Shown: piece by piece, positions 25,239-34,182 of the stretch
How the letters are laid out: the number at the start of each line of letters is the position of its first letter
Position numbering within the stretch: the first letter of the stretch is position 1
Source: Pseudomonas sp. MF4836
Lineage (GTDB): Bacteria; Pseudomonadota; Gammaproteobacteria; Pseudomonadales; Pseudomonadaceae
NCBI RefSeq assembly: GCF_002018875.1
Contig: NZ_MVOL01000012.1
Location: 62,001 to 126,000 of the forward strand
Reading direction: 5' to 3'
DNA length: 64,000 bases
Translations under genes and position numbers: made by a program
Notes under the pieces: generated by a model
What the model saw: only the letters and a program-made list of their open reading frames with translations
The model's database searches: none
What the model was told of the DNA's origin: nothing

Positions 25239-26717
25239 TCACTGCAAACCGTAGGAATAGATCCCGAGGTCGTTGCTGTTGTACCAGTTGCCCTTGGCCC
25301 AGATCACCCGGTCCTCGGCCCCCTGGAAACCCAGGGTGCCCAGATAGCCGTCGATGGCCAAACGCTGCCAGGACTGACCCCAATCCTTGGAGTAGAAGGT
25401 CGCGCTGGCGGAAATGCTGGCGTCCGACCACCCGTAAAGCCAGCGCGGCGGCCGGTGTTCGCTCCAGGTGTTGACCACCAGGCTGTTGCGTCCGACCCAG
25501 AAGTTGCCGCCCCGCAGGTGACTGTCCGAGGCCAGGGGCGCAAACACACTGGGCAGCTCGCTCAGCACGCGCCAGGCAAAGGTGGTGGTGTCCAGCTCGG
25601 CCACCCGATCGCGGCTCCCGGTCCCCTGGTCGATCACGCCGACGATCCGGCCGGCGCCGTTATCTTCCAGGGCGTCGACGTACAGGCCGTCTTCGCGCTG
25701 CAGCGACGTCACCTGCCAGTGCCCGCCGCTGCGTTGTAACTGGGCGCGGGTGGTGACAGTGGCCGCGATGTGGTCGCTGACGCCGTCCGGGTGGCTGCCC
25801 CAGAAACGTTGGGAAACCCAGAGCACCGCGCGCTGGGCATCGAGCTGCACGACATGGTTGCGGATCTCGCCATAGGGGTCGCCGCTGTGCCACTCCCGCA
25901 CTTCGGGCCGCGTACCGTGGGCGTACTCGGCGGGCACCAGCAGCGACTCGGCGGCGACGATGGGCGTGCTGCTGGCCCCGCGATCGGCCGAGTAGAACAG
26001 CCCGGTGGCAATGGCACCGGGGCGGTCGGTGCCATCTTCGTTGTCCAGGCCGCTGGGGGTGCCCAGGGCCCAGATCTCATCCGGGCCATGGAAATACGGC
26101 CTGAGGTTCTCAGCCAGTGATTCGACCTGGGGAAACAGCCCCTGGCGCAGCCAGGTCCAGCTTTTGCCCTGATCGTCGCTGCGCAGGACCACGGTCTGGC
26201 TGATTGCATCGTCGCGGCCAGCGGTCTGCGGCCGTTTCAGGCCGGTCAGCAGAAACACACTGCTGCCGTCCGGGCTGGCCACCAGGCACGCCACCTCGCC
26301 GACCTGGGCAATTCGCTGAAACTGCCCGTTGGCGTCGAGCCGGGAGATAAAGGAAACCTCCTTTTCGCGGGGCTGCATCAAACTCGCAAAAGCCCCCGAG
26401 CCCTCCTCTTCCTGGGGCTCGCCGACCTTGCCGTAGACCAGCGCATCCAGGTCGAGCGCCTCGGGTGCAGCCGGCAACAGGTTGGAGCGCGCCTCAACCC
26501 GCCCCACCAGCCAGGTGCCCTGGGGCGTGGCGACCACGCCGGTGCAGTACTGGGTCATGGCGCGCTGCTGGGGGTCCTGCACGCGGCCCAGGGTTTGCCG
26601 GTCGGGGCTGGCGCCGCCCAGCTCAAGCCTGGCGCTGACGAGCATCCACACGTACCACAGCGCCGCGGCGCCGATCAGCACGACAGACAGGGTGACCAAC
26701 AGTTTTGATCGAGGCAT
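25239..26717 (-). CDS. Membrane-anchored Asp-box (BNR/sialidase-like) repeat protein
   Basis: The 492-residue protein has an N-terminal membrane helix (LLVTLSVVLIGAAALWYVWML) and a large extracytoplasmic part. At least three Asp-box repeats (S-x-D-x-G-x-x-W) are visible: RSDDQGKSW, YSADRGASS and YSKDWGQSW, the mark of a beta-propeller as in sialidases and photosynthesis factor Ycf48. No sialidase catalytic residues are recognised. The ATG at 26715-26717 is used; an upstream in-frame start adds 21 residues. It is probably anchored in the inner membrane facing the periplasm. The function is unknown. Confidence 0.78.
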   Translation of the reverse strand: MPRSKLLVTLSVVLIGAAALWYVWMLVSARLELGGASPDRQTLGRVQDPQQRAMTQYCTGVVATPQGTWLVGRVEARSNLLPAAPEALDLDALVYGKVGEPQEEEGSGAFASLMQPREKEVSFISRLDANGQFQRIAQVGEVACLVASPDGSSVFLLTGLKRPQTAGRDDAISQTVVLRSDDQGKSWTWLRQGLFPQVESLAENLRPYFHGPDEIWALGTPSGLDNEDGTDRPGAIATGLFYSADRGASSTPIVAAESLLVPAEYAHGTRPEVREWHSGDPYGEIRNHVVQLDAQRAVLWVSQRFWGSHPDGVSDHIAATVTTRAQLQRSGGHWQVTSLQREDGLYVDALEDNGAGRIVGVIDQGTGSRDRVAELDTTTFAWRVLSELPSVFAPLASDSHLRGGNFWVGRNSLVVNTWSEHRPPRWLYGWSDASISASATFYSKDWGQSWQRLAIDGYLGTLGFQGAEDRVIWAKGNWYNSNDLGIYSYGLQ

Positions 26718-27063
26718 GGGGCGTCCGTATCCAGGGGGGGATCCCGAGGGTGGGGTCTCGGTCGAGTCAGGGCCGGTCAATATTCACGGCGCATCGGATG
26801 ATAGGCCCCAAGCGCCACCGACGCGATCTGTCTTCAGCGAAATTGCGACCTGCTCGCCGATTCCCCGCGCGGATTCGTGGCGCAATCAGCCGGTAGGCTG
26901 GCGGGCCGCCTGTCCGCTGCGCTGATTATTTGCAGGCATGGGCAGCGCCAGGCCAATCGAACAATTATCATCCCCGACTCAAGGGCGCTCAGCGCGAACG
27001 CGCGACTCGCCGGCCCCGGCTCAAGGCCGAGGCAACCCTTTCCAAAAACAACAAGGTGCATCC

Positions 27064-27558
27064 ATGGACGATCTCCCCCTGCAAGACAGCGCCGCGCCTG
27101 AAGGCGTCTGCTACGGCTGCGGCAGCAGCAACCCCCACGGGCTGCACATCAAGAGCCACTGGCACGAGGACGGGGTGCACGTGCTGGCCGAACATACCCC
27201 CGAAGCCAAATATTGCGGCTGGCCCGACCTGGTGTATGGCGGGCTGATTGCGATGCTGGTGGACTGCCATTCGAACTGGACCGCCATGGCTTACCACTAC
27301 CGTGCGCAAAACCGTGAGCCCGGCAGCCTGCCGCGCATCGACTGCGTCACCGGCAACCTGGGCATCAAGTTCATCAAGCCGACGCCGATGGGCGTCGCCC
27401 TGACCTTGCGCGCCCGGGTCGACGGCCCGGTCGGGCGCAAGAGCAGGGTGATCTGCGAGGTCTACGCCGGCGACGTGCTGACGGCCATCGGCGACTCGGT
27501 GTTCGTGCGGGTCGATACCAGCCAGTTGGCGGCAAACGCCCATGGCCGGGAGGAGTGA
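27064..27558 (+). CDS. PaaI-type hotdog-fold thioesterase
   Basis: The 164-residue protein has the N-terminal CYGCGSSNPHGLHIK motif, then the hotdog segment YGGLIAMLVDCHSNWTAMAYHY, which holds the likely catalytic Asp. GIKFIKPTPMGVAL follows, a pattern of PaaI/THEM4-like acyl-CoA thioesterases. It hydrolyses an acyl-CoA to the acid and CoA; chain specificity is unknown. The ATG at 27064 follows AAGGTG. The longer frame upstream is read-through of the divergent promoter region. It is divergent from the Asp-box protein and convergent with the DUF5713-type gene. Confidence 0.86.
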   Translation: MDDLPLQDSAAPEGVCYGCGSSNPHGLHIKSHWHEDGVHVLAEHTPEAKYCGWPDLVYGGLIAMLVDCHSNWTAMAYHYRAQNREPGSLPRIDCVTGNLGIKFIKPTPMGVALTLRARVDGPVGRKSRVICEVYAGDVLTAIGDSVFVRVDTSQLAANAHGREE

Positions 27559-27576
27559 GGCGCGGTCAGTGCCGGC

Positions 27577-27915
27577 TCACCAGTCGCGCGGGCTGATCAG
27601 CTCTTCAATGTCGGCATCGAAACCGTAGGCCGTGGCAATCGCCGCGACGTCGGCGCCGATGCACTCACGGGCGACGGTCTCGATCTCGCTGCCTTGCTCG
27701 TCGAACGCTTCGGCGAGGCTGTTGAACTGCTCGGTGGTGGCGTGAGTGAGGGCGTACAAGGCGTCCAGGTCCTTCGGGGCCTGGGCTTCGATGCTGGCGC
27801 ACAGGGCCGCCAGCAGTTGCTGGCCCTTGGCGACCAGATGCGGCGGGTAGTACGAGTCCCCGGCCATCTCGGCCAGGAACGGATAGTGCTGCAGTGCCGG
27901 GTTGCTGATGCTCAT
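27577..27915 (-). CDS. DUF5713 family protein
   Basis: The 112-residue soluble, acidic protein has the DUF5713 pattern: HYPFLAEMAGDSYYPPHLVAKG, ALTHATTEQFNSLAEAF, GSEIETVARECIGADV and the closing FDADIEELISPRDW. No function is known for the family; the many conserved acidic residues suggest protein binding, possibly an immunity-like role. The ATG at 27913-27915 follows AGGGAGAGG. It stands alone between convergent and tandem neighbours. Confidence 0.82.
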   Translation of the reverse strand: MSISNPALQHYPFLAEMAGDSYYPPHLVAKGQQLLAALCASIEAQAPKDLDALYALTHATTEQFNSLAEAFDEQGSEIETVARECIGADVAAIATAYGFDADIEELISPRDW

Positions 27916-28018
27916 GGCGGGCGCCTCTCCCTGGAGTTGAAACAGTACGGTCAAAGGGTGCCGGCGCACGTTAAACGCCCGGCTCCGTCCTGCCAAGAAA
28001 ATAAGCGCCGTAACGCCC

Positions 28019-28867
28019 TCACAACTGCCCGAACGTGGCGATCAGATGATCCATCACCACCCGCACCGCCGGTGTTTTGCGGATGTCGGCGTGCACCGAC
28101 AGCCACAACGTGCGCGTCAGCGGCGCGGCATCGACCTGGAGCCGGACCAGTTGCTCGTCCGCATCGCCCAGCAGGCAGGGCAACAGCCCCAGGCCGAGCC
28201 CGGATTTCACCGCCTGGTATTGGGTCTGCACATCGTTGCTGCGCAGCACAAAGGGCCGCGCGCCCGCGACGTCCAGTAGCCAGCGCTGCTGGGCAATGTG
28301 CTCCAGGCTGCGCTCGAAACCGATAAACACCCAGTCCTCGGGCGCGGTGCCGGCATGGCCCACATGCCCATAAAGGGCCAATGGCAACTGGCCCACCTTG
28401 CGCACGACACGGCCTTGCGCCTCGGGCCGCACCAGGCCCAGCGACAGGTCGGCCTCGCCCCGTTCAAGGGACGCCAGGGCCGGGGTCGCACTGAGCACCA
28501 CCTGCAATTGCGGGTGGCTGCAACGCAAGCGCGCCAGGCTGGGGGCGATCACCAGGGACGCCAGGAGTGGCAGCGCGCTGATCACCACCGTGCCGCAAAT
28601 GCCCGGGCCCTGGCCGCGCACATGCCGCTGCACATCGTTGGCGATAACGGCCATCGGCGCCGCCGCCCGCACCAGGGCCAGCCCCTGTTCGGTGAGCCGG
28701 GTGCTGCGCGGCAAGCGGTCGATCAACTTGAGCCCGGTACCGGACTCAAGGCTCGCCACCCGCCGGCTGATGGTGGTGTGATCAACCCCCAGCGCCTGTG
28801 CTGCCGCGGACAGCGAGCCGTGTTCGGCCACCGCCAGAAAATACTGAAGATCCTGCCAGTTCAACAT
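28019..28867 (-). CDS. LysR-type transcriptional regulator
   Basis: The 282-residue protein has an N-terminal winged helix (NWQDLQYFLAVAEHGSLSAA, VDHTTISRRVASLESGTGL) and a ligand-binding domain (GTVVISALPLLASLVIAPSLARL). It diverges from the glutathione S-transferase gene at 28964 with a 96-base gap, so it most likely controls that gene and itself. The ligand is unknown. Confidence 0.9.
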   Translation of the reverse strand: MLNWQDLQYFLAVAEHGSLSAAAQALGVDHTTISRRVASLESGTGLKLIDRLPRSTRLTEQGLALVRAAAPMAVIANDVQRHVRGQGPGICGTVVISALPLLASLVIAPSLARLRCSHPQLQVVLSATPALASLERGEADLSLGLVRPEAQGRVVRKVGQLPLALYGHVGHAGTAPEDWVFIGFERSLEHIAQQRWLLDVAGARPFVLRSNDVQTQYQAVKSGLGLGLLPCLLGDADEQLVRLQVDAAPLTRTLWLSVHADIRKTPAVRVVMDHLIATFGQL

Positions 28868-28963
28868 GGCTGCATTTGCGCACGCTTGGTCTGCGTTTTC
28901 ACGGGATTCACCGGATCCAGAGGTTTGAGAAGATGCGGCTCTGATGACTTGAGGAGCACCACG

Positions 28964-29626
28964 ATGCTGAATTTATTCTATGCCGCCGGCGCCAGTTCCA
29001 TGGCCGCGCATATTCTGCTGCATGAAGCCGGCGTGCCGTTTCGCGCCGAGCGGGTCGACCTGGCCAGCAAGACCTGGGCCCAGGGCGACTACCACCTGAT
29101 CAATCCGAAATCCTGCGTGCCCGCACTGACCCTGGACGACGGCGACCGGTTGACGGAGTGCCTGGCCATCCTGACCTGGATCGCCGACCAGGCCCCCGAG
29201 AAAAACCTGCTGGCAGCCGCCGGCGAGCGGCGACGTTATCACGAACTGGAATGGCTCAGCTTTATCGCCACCGACCTGCACAAAAACTTCATCACCCCCG
29301 AGCGCCACAACGGGGTCGCCGCCAACTTCCTGTCCAGGACCGCCGAGGGCCAGGCCCAGACGCGGGTCCATGTGGCGCCGCGCCTGGCCTATGTCGACCG
29401 GCATCTGCAGGGCCGGCAGTTCCTGATGGGCGATGCCTTCACCGCGCCGGACGCCTACCTGTTCGTGATGCTGACCTGGGCCCGGCGCATCGGCCTGGAT
29501 CTGGCGCCCTGGGCCCACCTCCAGGCCTTCGCCGCCCGGGTGGCCGCCAGGAGCTCGGTGCAGCAGACCGTCGCCGTCGAGGGGCCGCCTCATTCTTTGC
29601 ACGTGGCGGGTGACACGTGCGTCTGA
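28964..29626 (+). CDS. Glutathione S-transferase, GstA-like beta class
   Basis: The 220-residue protein has the thioredoxin-like domain of bacterial GSTs (MLNLFYAAGASSMAAHILLHEAG, with YHLINPKSCVPALTLDDGDRLTEC, where the VPAL cis-Pro binds glutathione). An all-helical C-terminal domain has GDAFTAPDAYLFVML. The YxxGASSMA segment corresponds to the YxPGACS motif, but the beta-class Cys is replaced by Ser. It conjugates glutathione to electrophiles or reduces them. The ATG at 28964 follows GAGGAG. It is divergent from a LysR gene, the probable regulator. Confidence 0.9.
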   Translation: MLNLFYAAGASSMAAHILLHEAGVPFRAERVDLASKTWAQGDYHLINPKSCVPALTLDDGDRLTECLAILTWIADQAPEKNLLAAAGERRRYHELEWLSFIATDLHKNFITPERHNGVAANFLSRTAEGQAQTRVHVAPRLAYVDRHLQGRQFLMGDAFTAPDAYLFVMLTWARRIGLDLAPWAHLQAFAARVAARSSVQQTVAVEGPPHSLHVAGDTCV

Positions 29627-29678
29627 TCGTCTAGGGTAAATAGGCCGTCCCCCCTCCCCCGACCCAGAGCGCACCGCC

Positions 29679-30638
29679 ATGACCCGAGACCTTCTGGTTC
29701 TGATTGAATTGGCGCCACCCAGCCTTGCCCGCCTCGAGGCGGCGGGCTTCACCCTGCACCTGGCGCTCACTGCCCGGGAGCGGGCCCAGGCCATCAGGAC
29801 CCTGGGGCCGAAGGTCCAGGGCGTATTGACCAACGGCTCCACCGGGCTTGCCGCGGCGGAAATCGAGGCACTGCCGAACCTGGGCATCATCTGTGCCCAG
29901 GGCGCCGGTTATGAACAGATCGATCTGCCCGCCGCTCGCGCACGCGGGATCCAGGTCAGTCACGGCCCGGGGACCAACGATGAGTCGGTGGCCGACCATG
30001 CCATCGCGCTGCTGATGGCCCTGGTGCGCGGCATTGTCCAGGCCGACGCGGCGGTGCGCCACGGCCTGTGGAGCCAATCGCGCCAGCCGCGGCCGCTGCT
30101 GTCGCGCAAGAACCTGGGGATCCTCGGCCTGGGCAATATCGGCCAGCAGATTGCCCGGCGCGGCGCCGGCGGGTTCGCCATGGCAGTGGCCTATCACAGC
30201 CGGCATCCACGGCCGGATTCAACCTTGCAGTACTTCCCGACGCCGCAGGCGCTGGCGGCCTGGGCCGACTTCCTGATCGTCGCCACCCCCGGTGGCGCCG
30301 GGACCTTGCACCTGGTGGATGCGGCGGTGCTGCAGGCCCTGGGGCCGGAGGGTTACCTGGTCAACATCGCCCGGGGCAGCGTGGTCGACAGCAGCGCCCT
30401 GGCCCAGGCCCTGCAGCAGCGGCAGATTGCCGGCGCGGCCCTGGATGTGGTCGAAGGCGAACCCGAAGTACCGAGCTCGCTGCTGGGCCTGGATAACCTG
30501 ATCCTGACCCCGCACATCGCCGGGCGCTCGCCCGAGGCGGTCAGCGCCACCCTGCATTTGGTGATCGACAACCTGGAGGCGTTTTTTGCCGGTCGGCCGT
30601 TGCTGACGCCGGTGCCGGAGCAGGTTCAGCCCGGGTAG
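29679..30638 (+). CDS. D-isomer-specific 2-hydroxyacid dehydrogenase
   Basis: The 319-residue protein has the NAD(P) Rossmann motif LGILGLGNIGQQIARR, the catalytic Arg in VNIARGSVVDSSAL, the Glu in DVVEGEPEVP and the His in LTPHIAGRS. These are the signature residues of D-2-hydroxyacid dehydrogenases such as glyoxylate/hydroxypyruvate reductase. It interconverts a 2-oxoacid and a D-2-hydroxyacid with NAD(P)H. It follows the GST gene by 52 bases but has its own spacing, so cotranscription is uncertain. Its end overlaps the 3' end of the next gene on the other strand. Confidence 0.92.
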   Translation: MTRDLLVLIELAPPSLARLEAAGFTLHLALTARERAQAIRTLGPKVQGVLTNGSTGLAAAEIEALPNLGIICAQGAGYEQIDLPAARARGIQVSHGPGTNDESVADHAIALLMALVRGIVQADAAVRHGLWSQSRQPRPLLSRKNLGILGLGNIGQQIARRGAGGFAMAVAYHSRHPRPDSTLQYFPTPQALAAWADFLIVATPGGAGTLHLVDAAVLQALGPEGYLVNIARGSVVDSSALAQALQQRQIAGAALDVVEGEPEVPSSLLGLDNLILTPHIAGRSPEAVSATLHLVIDNLEAFFAGRPLLTPVPEQVQPG

Positions 30639-31255
30639 AAATGCCGCACCGCCAGGGCCGGGATTTCCATGGCGACGTCCCACAGCTTCGCGTCCAGTTC
30701 GACGCTGATCAACTCGTGCTCGTCATCGCTGAGCAGCCCCGGAATGTCCCACAGTTCCTTGAGTTGCGGATGGCCATCGAGGTGATCGATCAGTTGCCGC
30801 TGGCGGCTCACCAGCTCCCGGGTGCGCTCGGCGCCAATGGCCTGCAAGGCCGCCACGGCCAGGTCGTAGGTCTGGTCGCCCCAGTTGCAGAAAAACTGCA
30901 GAAAACCGCCGTTGTAGCCATCGGCCTCCAGGCGCCAGAGGGCGACGATCGCCTGATCCTTGGCACTCACCTGGTCCAGGTGCCACTCCAGGGCATGCAA
31001 ACGCCCCAGGGCCTGGTTGCACAGGTGCTCCCAGATCCAGTCGATGCCATCGATGGTCACGCCGTCGGTAGCCAGGTGCGGCCAAACCACCGAAGTGCCC
31101 TCGTCAATAATCTGAAAATCGGCGCGCTGTGCGGCGCTGGCTTCTCGCAAGCGGTCGAAACGGGTCAGGTGCTGGCGCAATTCCAGGCCATCGGCCCAGC
31201 CCACGCAGAGCATGGTGTCGTCGAAGGTGATGCGGGTGATGGGGTTGTGGGGCAT
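30626..31255 (-). CDS. DUF2442-DMP19 (DUF4375) fusion protein
   Basis: The 209-residue protein joins two domains. Residues 1-75 match DUF2442 (ITRITFDDTMLCVGWADG, DFQIIDEGTSVVWPHLATDGVTIDGI). Residues about 78-209 match the DMP19/DUF4375 pattern (LWRLEADGYNGGFLQFFCNWG, LAVAALQAIGA). DUF2442 proteins often accompany toxin-antitoxin-like genes, and DMP19-type domains are DNA-mimic or immunity-like proteins in other bacteria. The function here is unknown. The ATG at 31253-31255 is used. Its 3' end overlaps the dehydrogenase stop by 13 bases. Confidence 0.75.
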   Translation of the reverse strand: MPHNPITRITFDDTMLCVGWADGLELRQHLTRFDRLREASAAQRADFQIIDEGTSVVWPHLATDGVTIDGIDWIWEHLCNQALGRLHALEWHLDQVSAKDQAIVALWRLEADGYNGGFLQFFCNWGDQTYDLAVAALQAIGAERTRELVSRQRQLIDHLDGHPQLKELWDIPGLLSDDEHELISVELDAKLWDVAMEIPALAVRHFYPG

Positions 31256-31424
31256 AAGGCAAATCCTGACGGGCATTGAAGGGGCTGTGGTGACGGGGTT
31301 GAGCGCGGGTACTATAGCGCGGCCCCAAGGGGCAGGCGCCTCTCGGATAGGCGCGCACCAGGCGGCCATGGCGGCGCGCCGAAGGAGAATCGCACACGGG
31401 CCGGCCCTGTGTCTGGAGACTGCA

Positions 31425-32129
31425 ATGTATTGGAACCAACCGAACTTCGAAGGGCTGCTGACGCTGGCGGCGCACTTTGAGGCCCAGCCCGGACTGCAAG
31501 CGCTGGCGCAGTATTGCCGCATGCGCGAAAAAGGCCTGCGGCGTGAAGCGTTCAGCGCGCTGGAACAGTTCCTCGCGAGCGTATCGTCGTTCGACACCGC
31601 CACCCAGCGTGCTCTGGCCGTGGACATTTTCGAAGCCAACGCCCGGACCCACGAGGCGCATCATCTCCTGAACCAGCCGCTGATGAGCCGGTTCCTGCTG
31701 CCCACGCTCCAGGCCTGGGTCGACGAGCAACCCAACGCCCAGGTGCCGTTGCGCTGGCTCGGCTTGCAGCGCAATGAGCATGAACTGCTGCTCAGGGCCC
31801 TGGCCCTGAATCCGGCCGATACCCCGGTGCGCATGCGCCTGATCGACCATCACTTGTCCAGCGCCGACCATGCCACCCACCACCTCGATGAAAGCCATTT
31901 CATCGGCGAGGTCCAGTACGCGCTGGATGAGCTGGCCCGCGCCCAGGCCCTGATAACCGGCGCCACCGAGCCCGAGCGCTTGCAGCACCTGCACACCGAA
32001 CTGCTGGCGTACCAGGACCTGATCGCCGACTGGATCGCCTACTCCAGGGCGCCGAGCGGCAGCTTCCCCCAGTGGTGCGCCGATCAGGGGCGCACCTACA
32101 CCTACCCCGCCAAGTACTACTACCGCTGA
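31425..32129 (+). CDS. Conserved protein of unknown function
   Basis: The 234-residue helical protein begins MYWNQPNFEGLLTLAAHFEAQ and ends YTYPAKYYYR. It is rich in Leu and Ala helices resembling tetratricopeptide-like packing (LLNQPLMSRFLLPTLQAW, ELLLRALALNPADTPVRMRL), but no clear repeat is present. There is no signal peptide and I do not recognise the family. The ATG at 31425 follows TGGAGA. It diverges from the DUF2442-DMP19 gene, and shared regulation is possible. Confidence 0.72.
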   Translation: MYWNQPNFEGLLTLAAHFEAQPGLQALAQYCRMREKGLRREAFSALEQFLASVSSFDTATQRALAVDIFEANARTHEAHHLLNQPLMSRFLLPTLQAWVDEQPNAQVPLRWLGLQRNEHELLLRALALNPADTPVRMRLIDHHLSSADHATHHLDESHFIGEVQYALDELARAQALITGATEPERLQHLHTELLAYQDLIADWIAYSRAPSGSFPQWCADQGRTYTYPAKYYYR

Positions 32130-32135
32130 GGCGCC

Positions 32136-33020
32136 CTACCCGGCACTCAGGCCGCGCAAGACGTGCAGCACGTGCTGGGTCGAGCGCTCGATGTCCTGGT
32201 CGCGGTGGGCGATTCCCAGTTGCCGCCAGAGCAAGGGCTGCAAGGGCCGCATGGCAATCCGGGTGTCCGGCAGCGGCGTGCTGGCCTCGTGGGGCAACAA
32301 CGTGGCGCCGTAGCCGGCCACCACCAGGCTCTTGATCGCATCGTTGTAGTTGAGCTGGATCCGCGGCGTGGGCTGGGCCGCGCTGCTGGCGAACCAATCC
32401 GCGGTCAGGCGCGCCAGGCGGGTGCTGTGGTCATTCAGAATCAACGGCTGGGTGCACAGCCATTCGGGGGTGACCACGGCCGGCAATTCCCAGCGCGCCG
32501 GCAAAAAGGCCATGACCGGGTCGCGGCGCCAGGGCTCGATCAGCAAGCCTTTGACCGCGGTCTGCGGCAGCGCCACCAGGCCGATTTCCAATGAGCCCGC
32601 GGCCAGTTCCTGCAAACTTTCCTGGGAGGTCAGGACCCGCACCTGCACGTCGATATCCGGGTGACACTGGCTCAGGGTTTCCAGGGCCTGGGGCAGCAAC
32701 TGGGCGATGGCCCCGGTGGAGGCCCCCAGGCGGACCCGGCCACTGAGGCCCTGGATCTGCCGCTCCACTTCCTGTAACGCCTGCTCGGCATCAGCCAGCA
32801 GCCGGCGCGCGCGCTCCACCAGGGTGGCGCCGATCACCGACGGCTGGACCTGCCCCCGGGTGCGCGACAGCAGCTTGCCCCCCAGCCGCGCCTCAAGGTC
32901 GGCGATATGCAGGCTGACGGTGGGCGGCGCCAGGTTCAGCACCCGCGCCGCTTCGGCAAAGGAACCCAGATCGGCAATTGCCACCAGGGTGCGCAGCCGG
33001 TCGAGGCTGATCTCACGCAT
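32136..33020 (-). CDS. LysR-type transcriptional regulator divergent from argC
   Basis: The 294-residue LysR protein has a clear winged helix (LDRLRTLVAIADLGSFAEAA, LAPPTVSLHIADLEARLGG) and a ligand-binding domain (RVRLGASTGAIAQLLPQAL). It diverges from the argC-type gene at 33133 with a 112-base gap. That gap contains a T-N11-A LysR box (33033-33049), so it very probably controls its own gene and argC. The effector may be an arginine-pathway metabolite, which is inference. Confidence 0.9.
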   Translation of the reverse strand: MREISLDRLRTLVAIADLGSFAEAARVLNLAPPTVSLHIADLEARLGGKLLSRTRGQVQPSVIGATLVERARRLLADAEQALQEVERQIQGLSGRVRLGASTGAIAQLLPQALETLSQCHPDIDVQVRVLTSQESLQELAAGSLEIGLVALPQTAVKGLLIEPWRRDPVMAFLPARWELPAVVTPEWLCTQPLILNDHSTRLARLTADWFASSAAQPTPRIQLNYNDAIKSLVVAGYGATLLPHEASTPLPDTRIAMRPLQPLLWRQLGIAHRDQDIERSTQHVLHVLRGLSAG

Positions 33021-33032
33021 GACCCGCTCCTC

Positions 33033-33049
33033 ATTCAGAAAAACTGAAT
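33033..33049. promoter_or_regulatory. LysR-type box (T-N11-A) between LysR gene and argC
   Basis: ATTCAG (33033-33038) and CTGAAT (33044-33049) are exact inverted repeats around AAAAA and fit the LysR consensus T-N11-A. A second, imperfect TGAAT/ATTCA pair follows (33045-33049 with 33064-33068), as expected for a regulatory plus activation subsite. Confidence 0.6.
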
Positions 33050-33132
33050 CTTATCGTTATTAAATTCAACTTTTCCTATCTTACCCGCTGACTGACCATG
33101 GGCGCCTCTCCTCTCCACTGTCCGAGAACCCC

Positions 33133-34062
33133 ATGAGCACTCCACTGGTATTTATCGACGGCGACCAAGGCACCACCGGTTTGCAGATCCAGCAACGCCT
33201 GCACTCGCGCCGCGATCTGCAGCTGGTGACCCTGGCGCCTGAGCACCGCAAGGACCCGCAGCACCGCGCCGAGGCGATCAACGCCTGCGACATCGCCCTG
33301 CTGTGCCTGCCCGACGCCGCCGCGCGCGACGCCGTGGCCTCGATTGCAAACCCGGCGGTGCGCGTGATCGATGCCAGCTCGGCCCACCGCACGCATCCGG
33401 ACTGGACCTACGGGTTCGCCGAAATGCACCCGCAACAGGCGCAGCGCATTGCCCGCTCGCGGCGGGTCAGCAACCCCGGCTGCTACCCCACTGGCGCCAT
33501 TGCCCTGCTGCGTCCGCTGATCGAGGCCGGGCTGCTGCCCCGGGATTACCCGGTCACGATCAATGCGGTGTCGGGTTATTCCGGCCAGGGCCGGGCCGGC
33601 GTCGAGGCCTATGAAGGACCGAACGCGGCCCAGGCCACGCCGTTCCAGGTCTACGGCGTGCAACTGACCCACAAGCACGTGCCGGAGATCGAGCAACACA
33701 GCGGCCTCAGCCAGCAGCCACTGTTCGTGCCGGCCTACGGTGCGTTTCGCCAGGGCATTGTGCTGACCATCCCTCTGCAACTGCGGTTGCTGGCACCGGG
33801 GGTCGACGCCCCGCACTTGCAGGCCTGCCTGGATACCTACTACGCCGAGACACGCCACGTGCAGGTACTGCCCGCTGCCGAGGCGCAGGCCTTGACCCAC
33901 CTCGATCCCCAGGCGCTGAACGGCACCGACGATGTGCGGCTGATGGTCTGCGGCGACGAACAGAGCGGCCAGGTGGTGCTGGCGGCGGTGTTCGACAACC
34001 TGGGCAAGGGCGCGGCTGGCGCGGCGGTGCAGAACCTGGATTTGATGCTGGGCGCCCTTTGA
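33133..34062 (+). CDS. argC: N-acetyl-gamma-glutamyl-phosphate reductase, type 2
   Basis: The 309-residue enzyme reduces N-acetylglutamyl phosphate to the semialdehyde with NADPH, the third step of arginine synthesis. It begins FIDGDQGTTGLQIQQRL, which is typical of type 2 ArgC, shorter than type 1. The active-site motif SNPGCYPTG has Cys117. The conserved HKHVPEIEQ and the GTIP-like segment IPLQL are visible. The ATG at 33133 is used. It is controlled by the divergent LysR gene and may be a second ArgC of the genome used in an alternative pathway, which is inference. Confidence 0.9.
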   Translation: MSTPLVFIDGDQGTTGLQIQQRLHSRRDLQLVTLAPEHRKDPQHRAEAINACDIALLCLPDAAARDAVASIANPAVRVIDASSAHRTHPDWTYGFAEMHPQQAQRIARSRRVSNPGCYPTGAIALLRPLIEAGLLPRDYPVTINAVSGYSGQGRAGVEAYEGPNAAQATPFQVYGVQLTHKHVPEIEQHSGLSQQPLFVPAYGAFRQGIVLTIPLQLRLLAPGVDAPHLQACLDTYYAETRHVQVLPAAEAQALTHLDPQALNGTDDVRLMVCGDEQSGQVVLAAVFDNLGKGAAGAAVQNLDLMLGAL

Positions 34063-34182
34063 TCGGCTCCGGCGTGCGCTTGTCGGCGCACGCCGGACGG
34101 GCAAAAAATACCCGCGTCATCGATCCGGCTGCTATTGTGCCGCGCTGTAAAAATCAGCCGCATGACTGTGAGGAAATGGACG

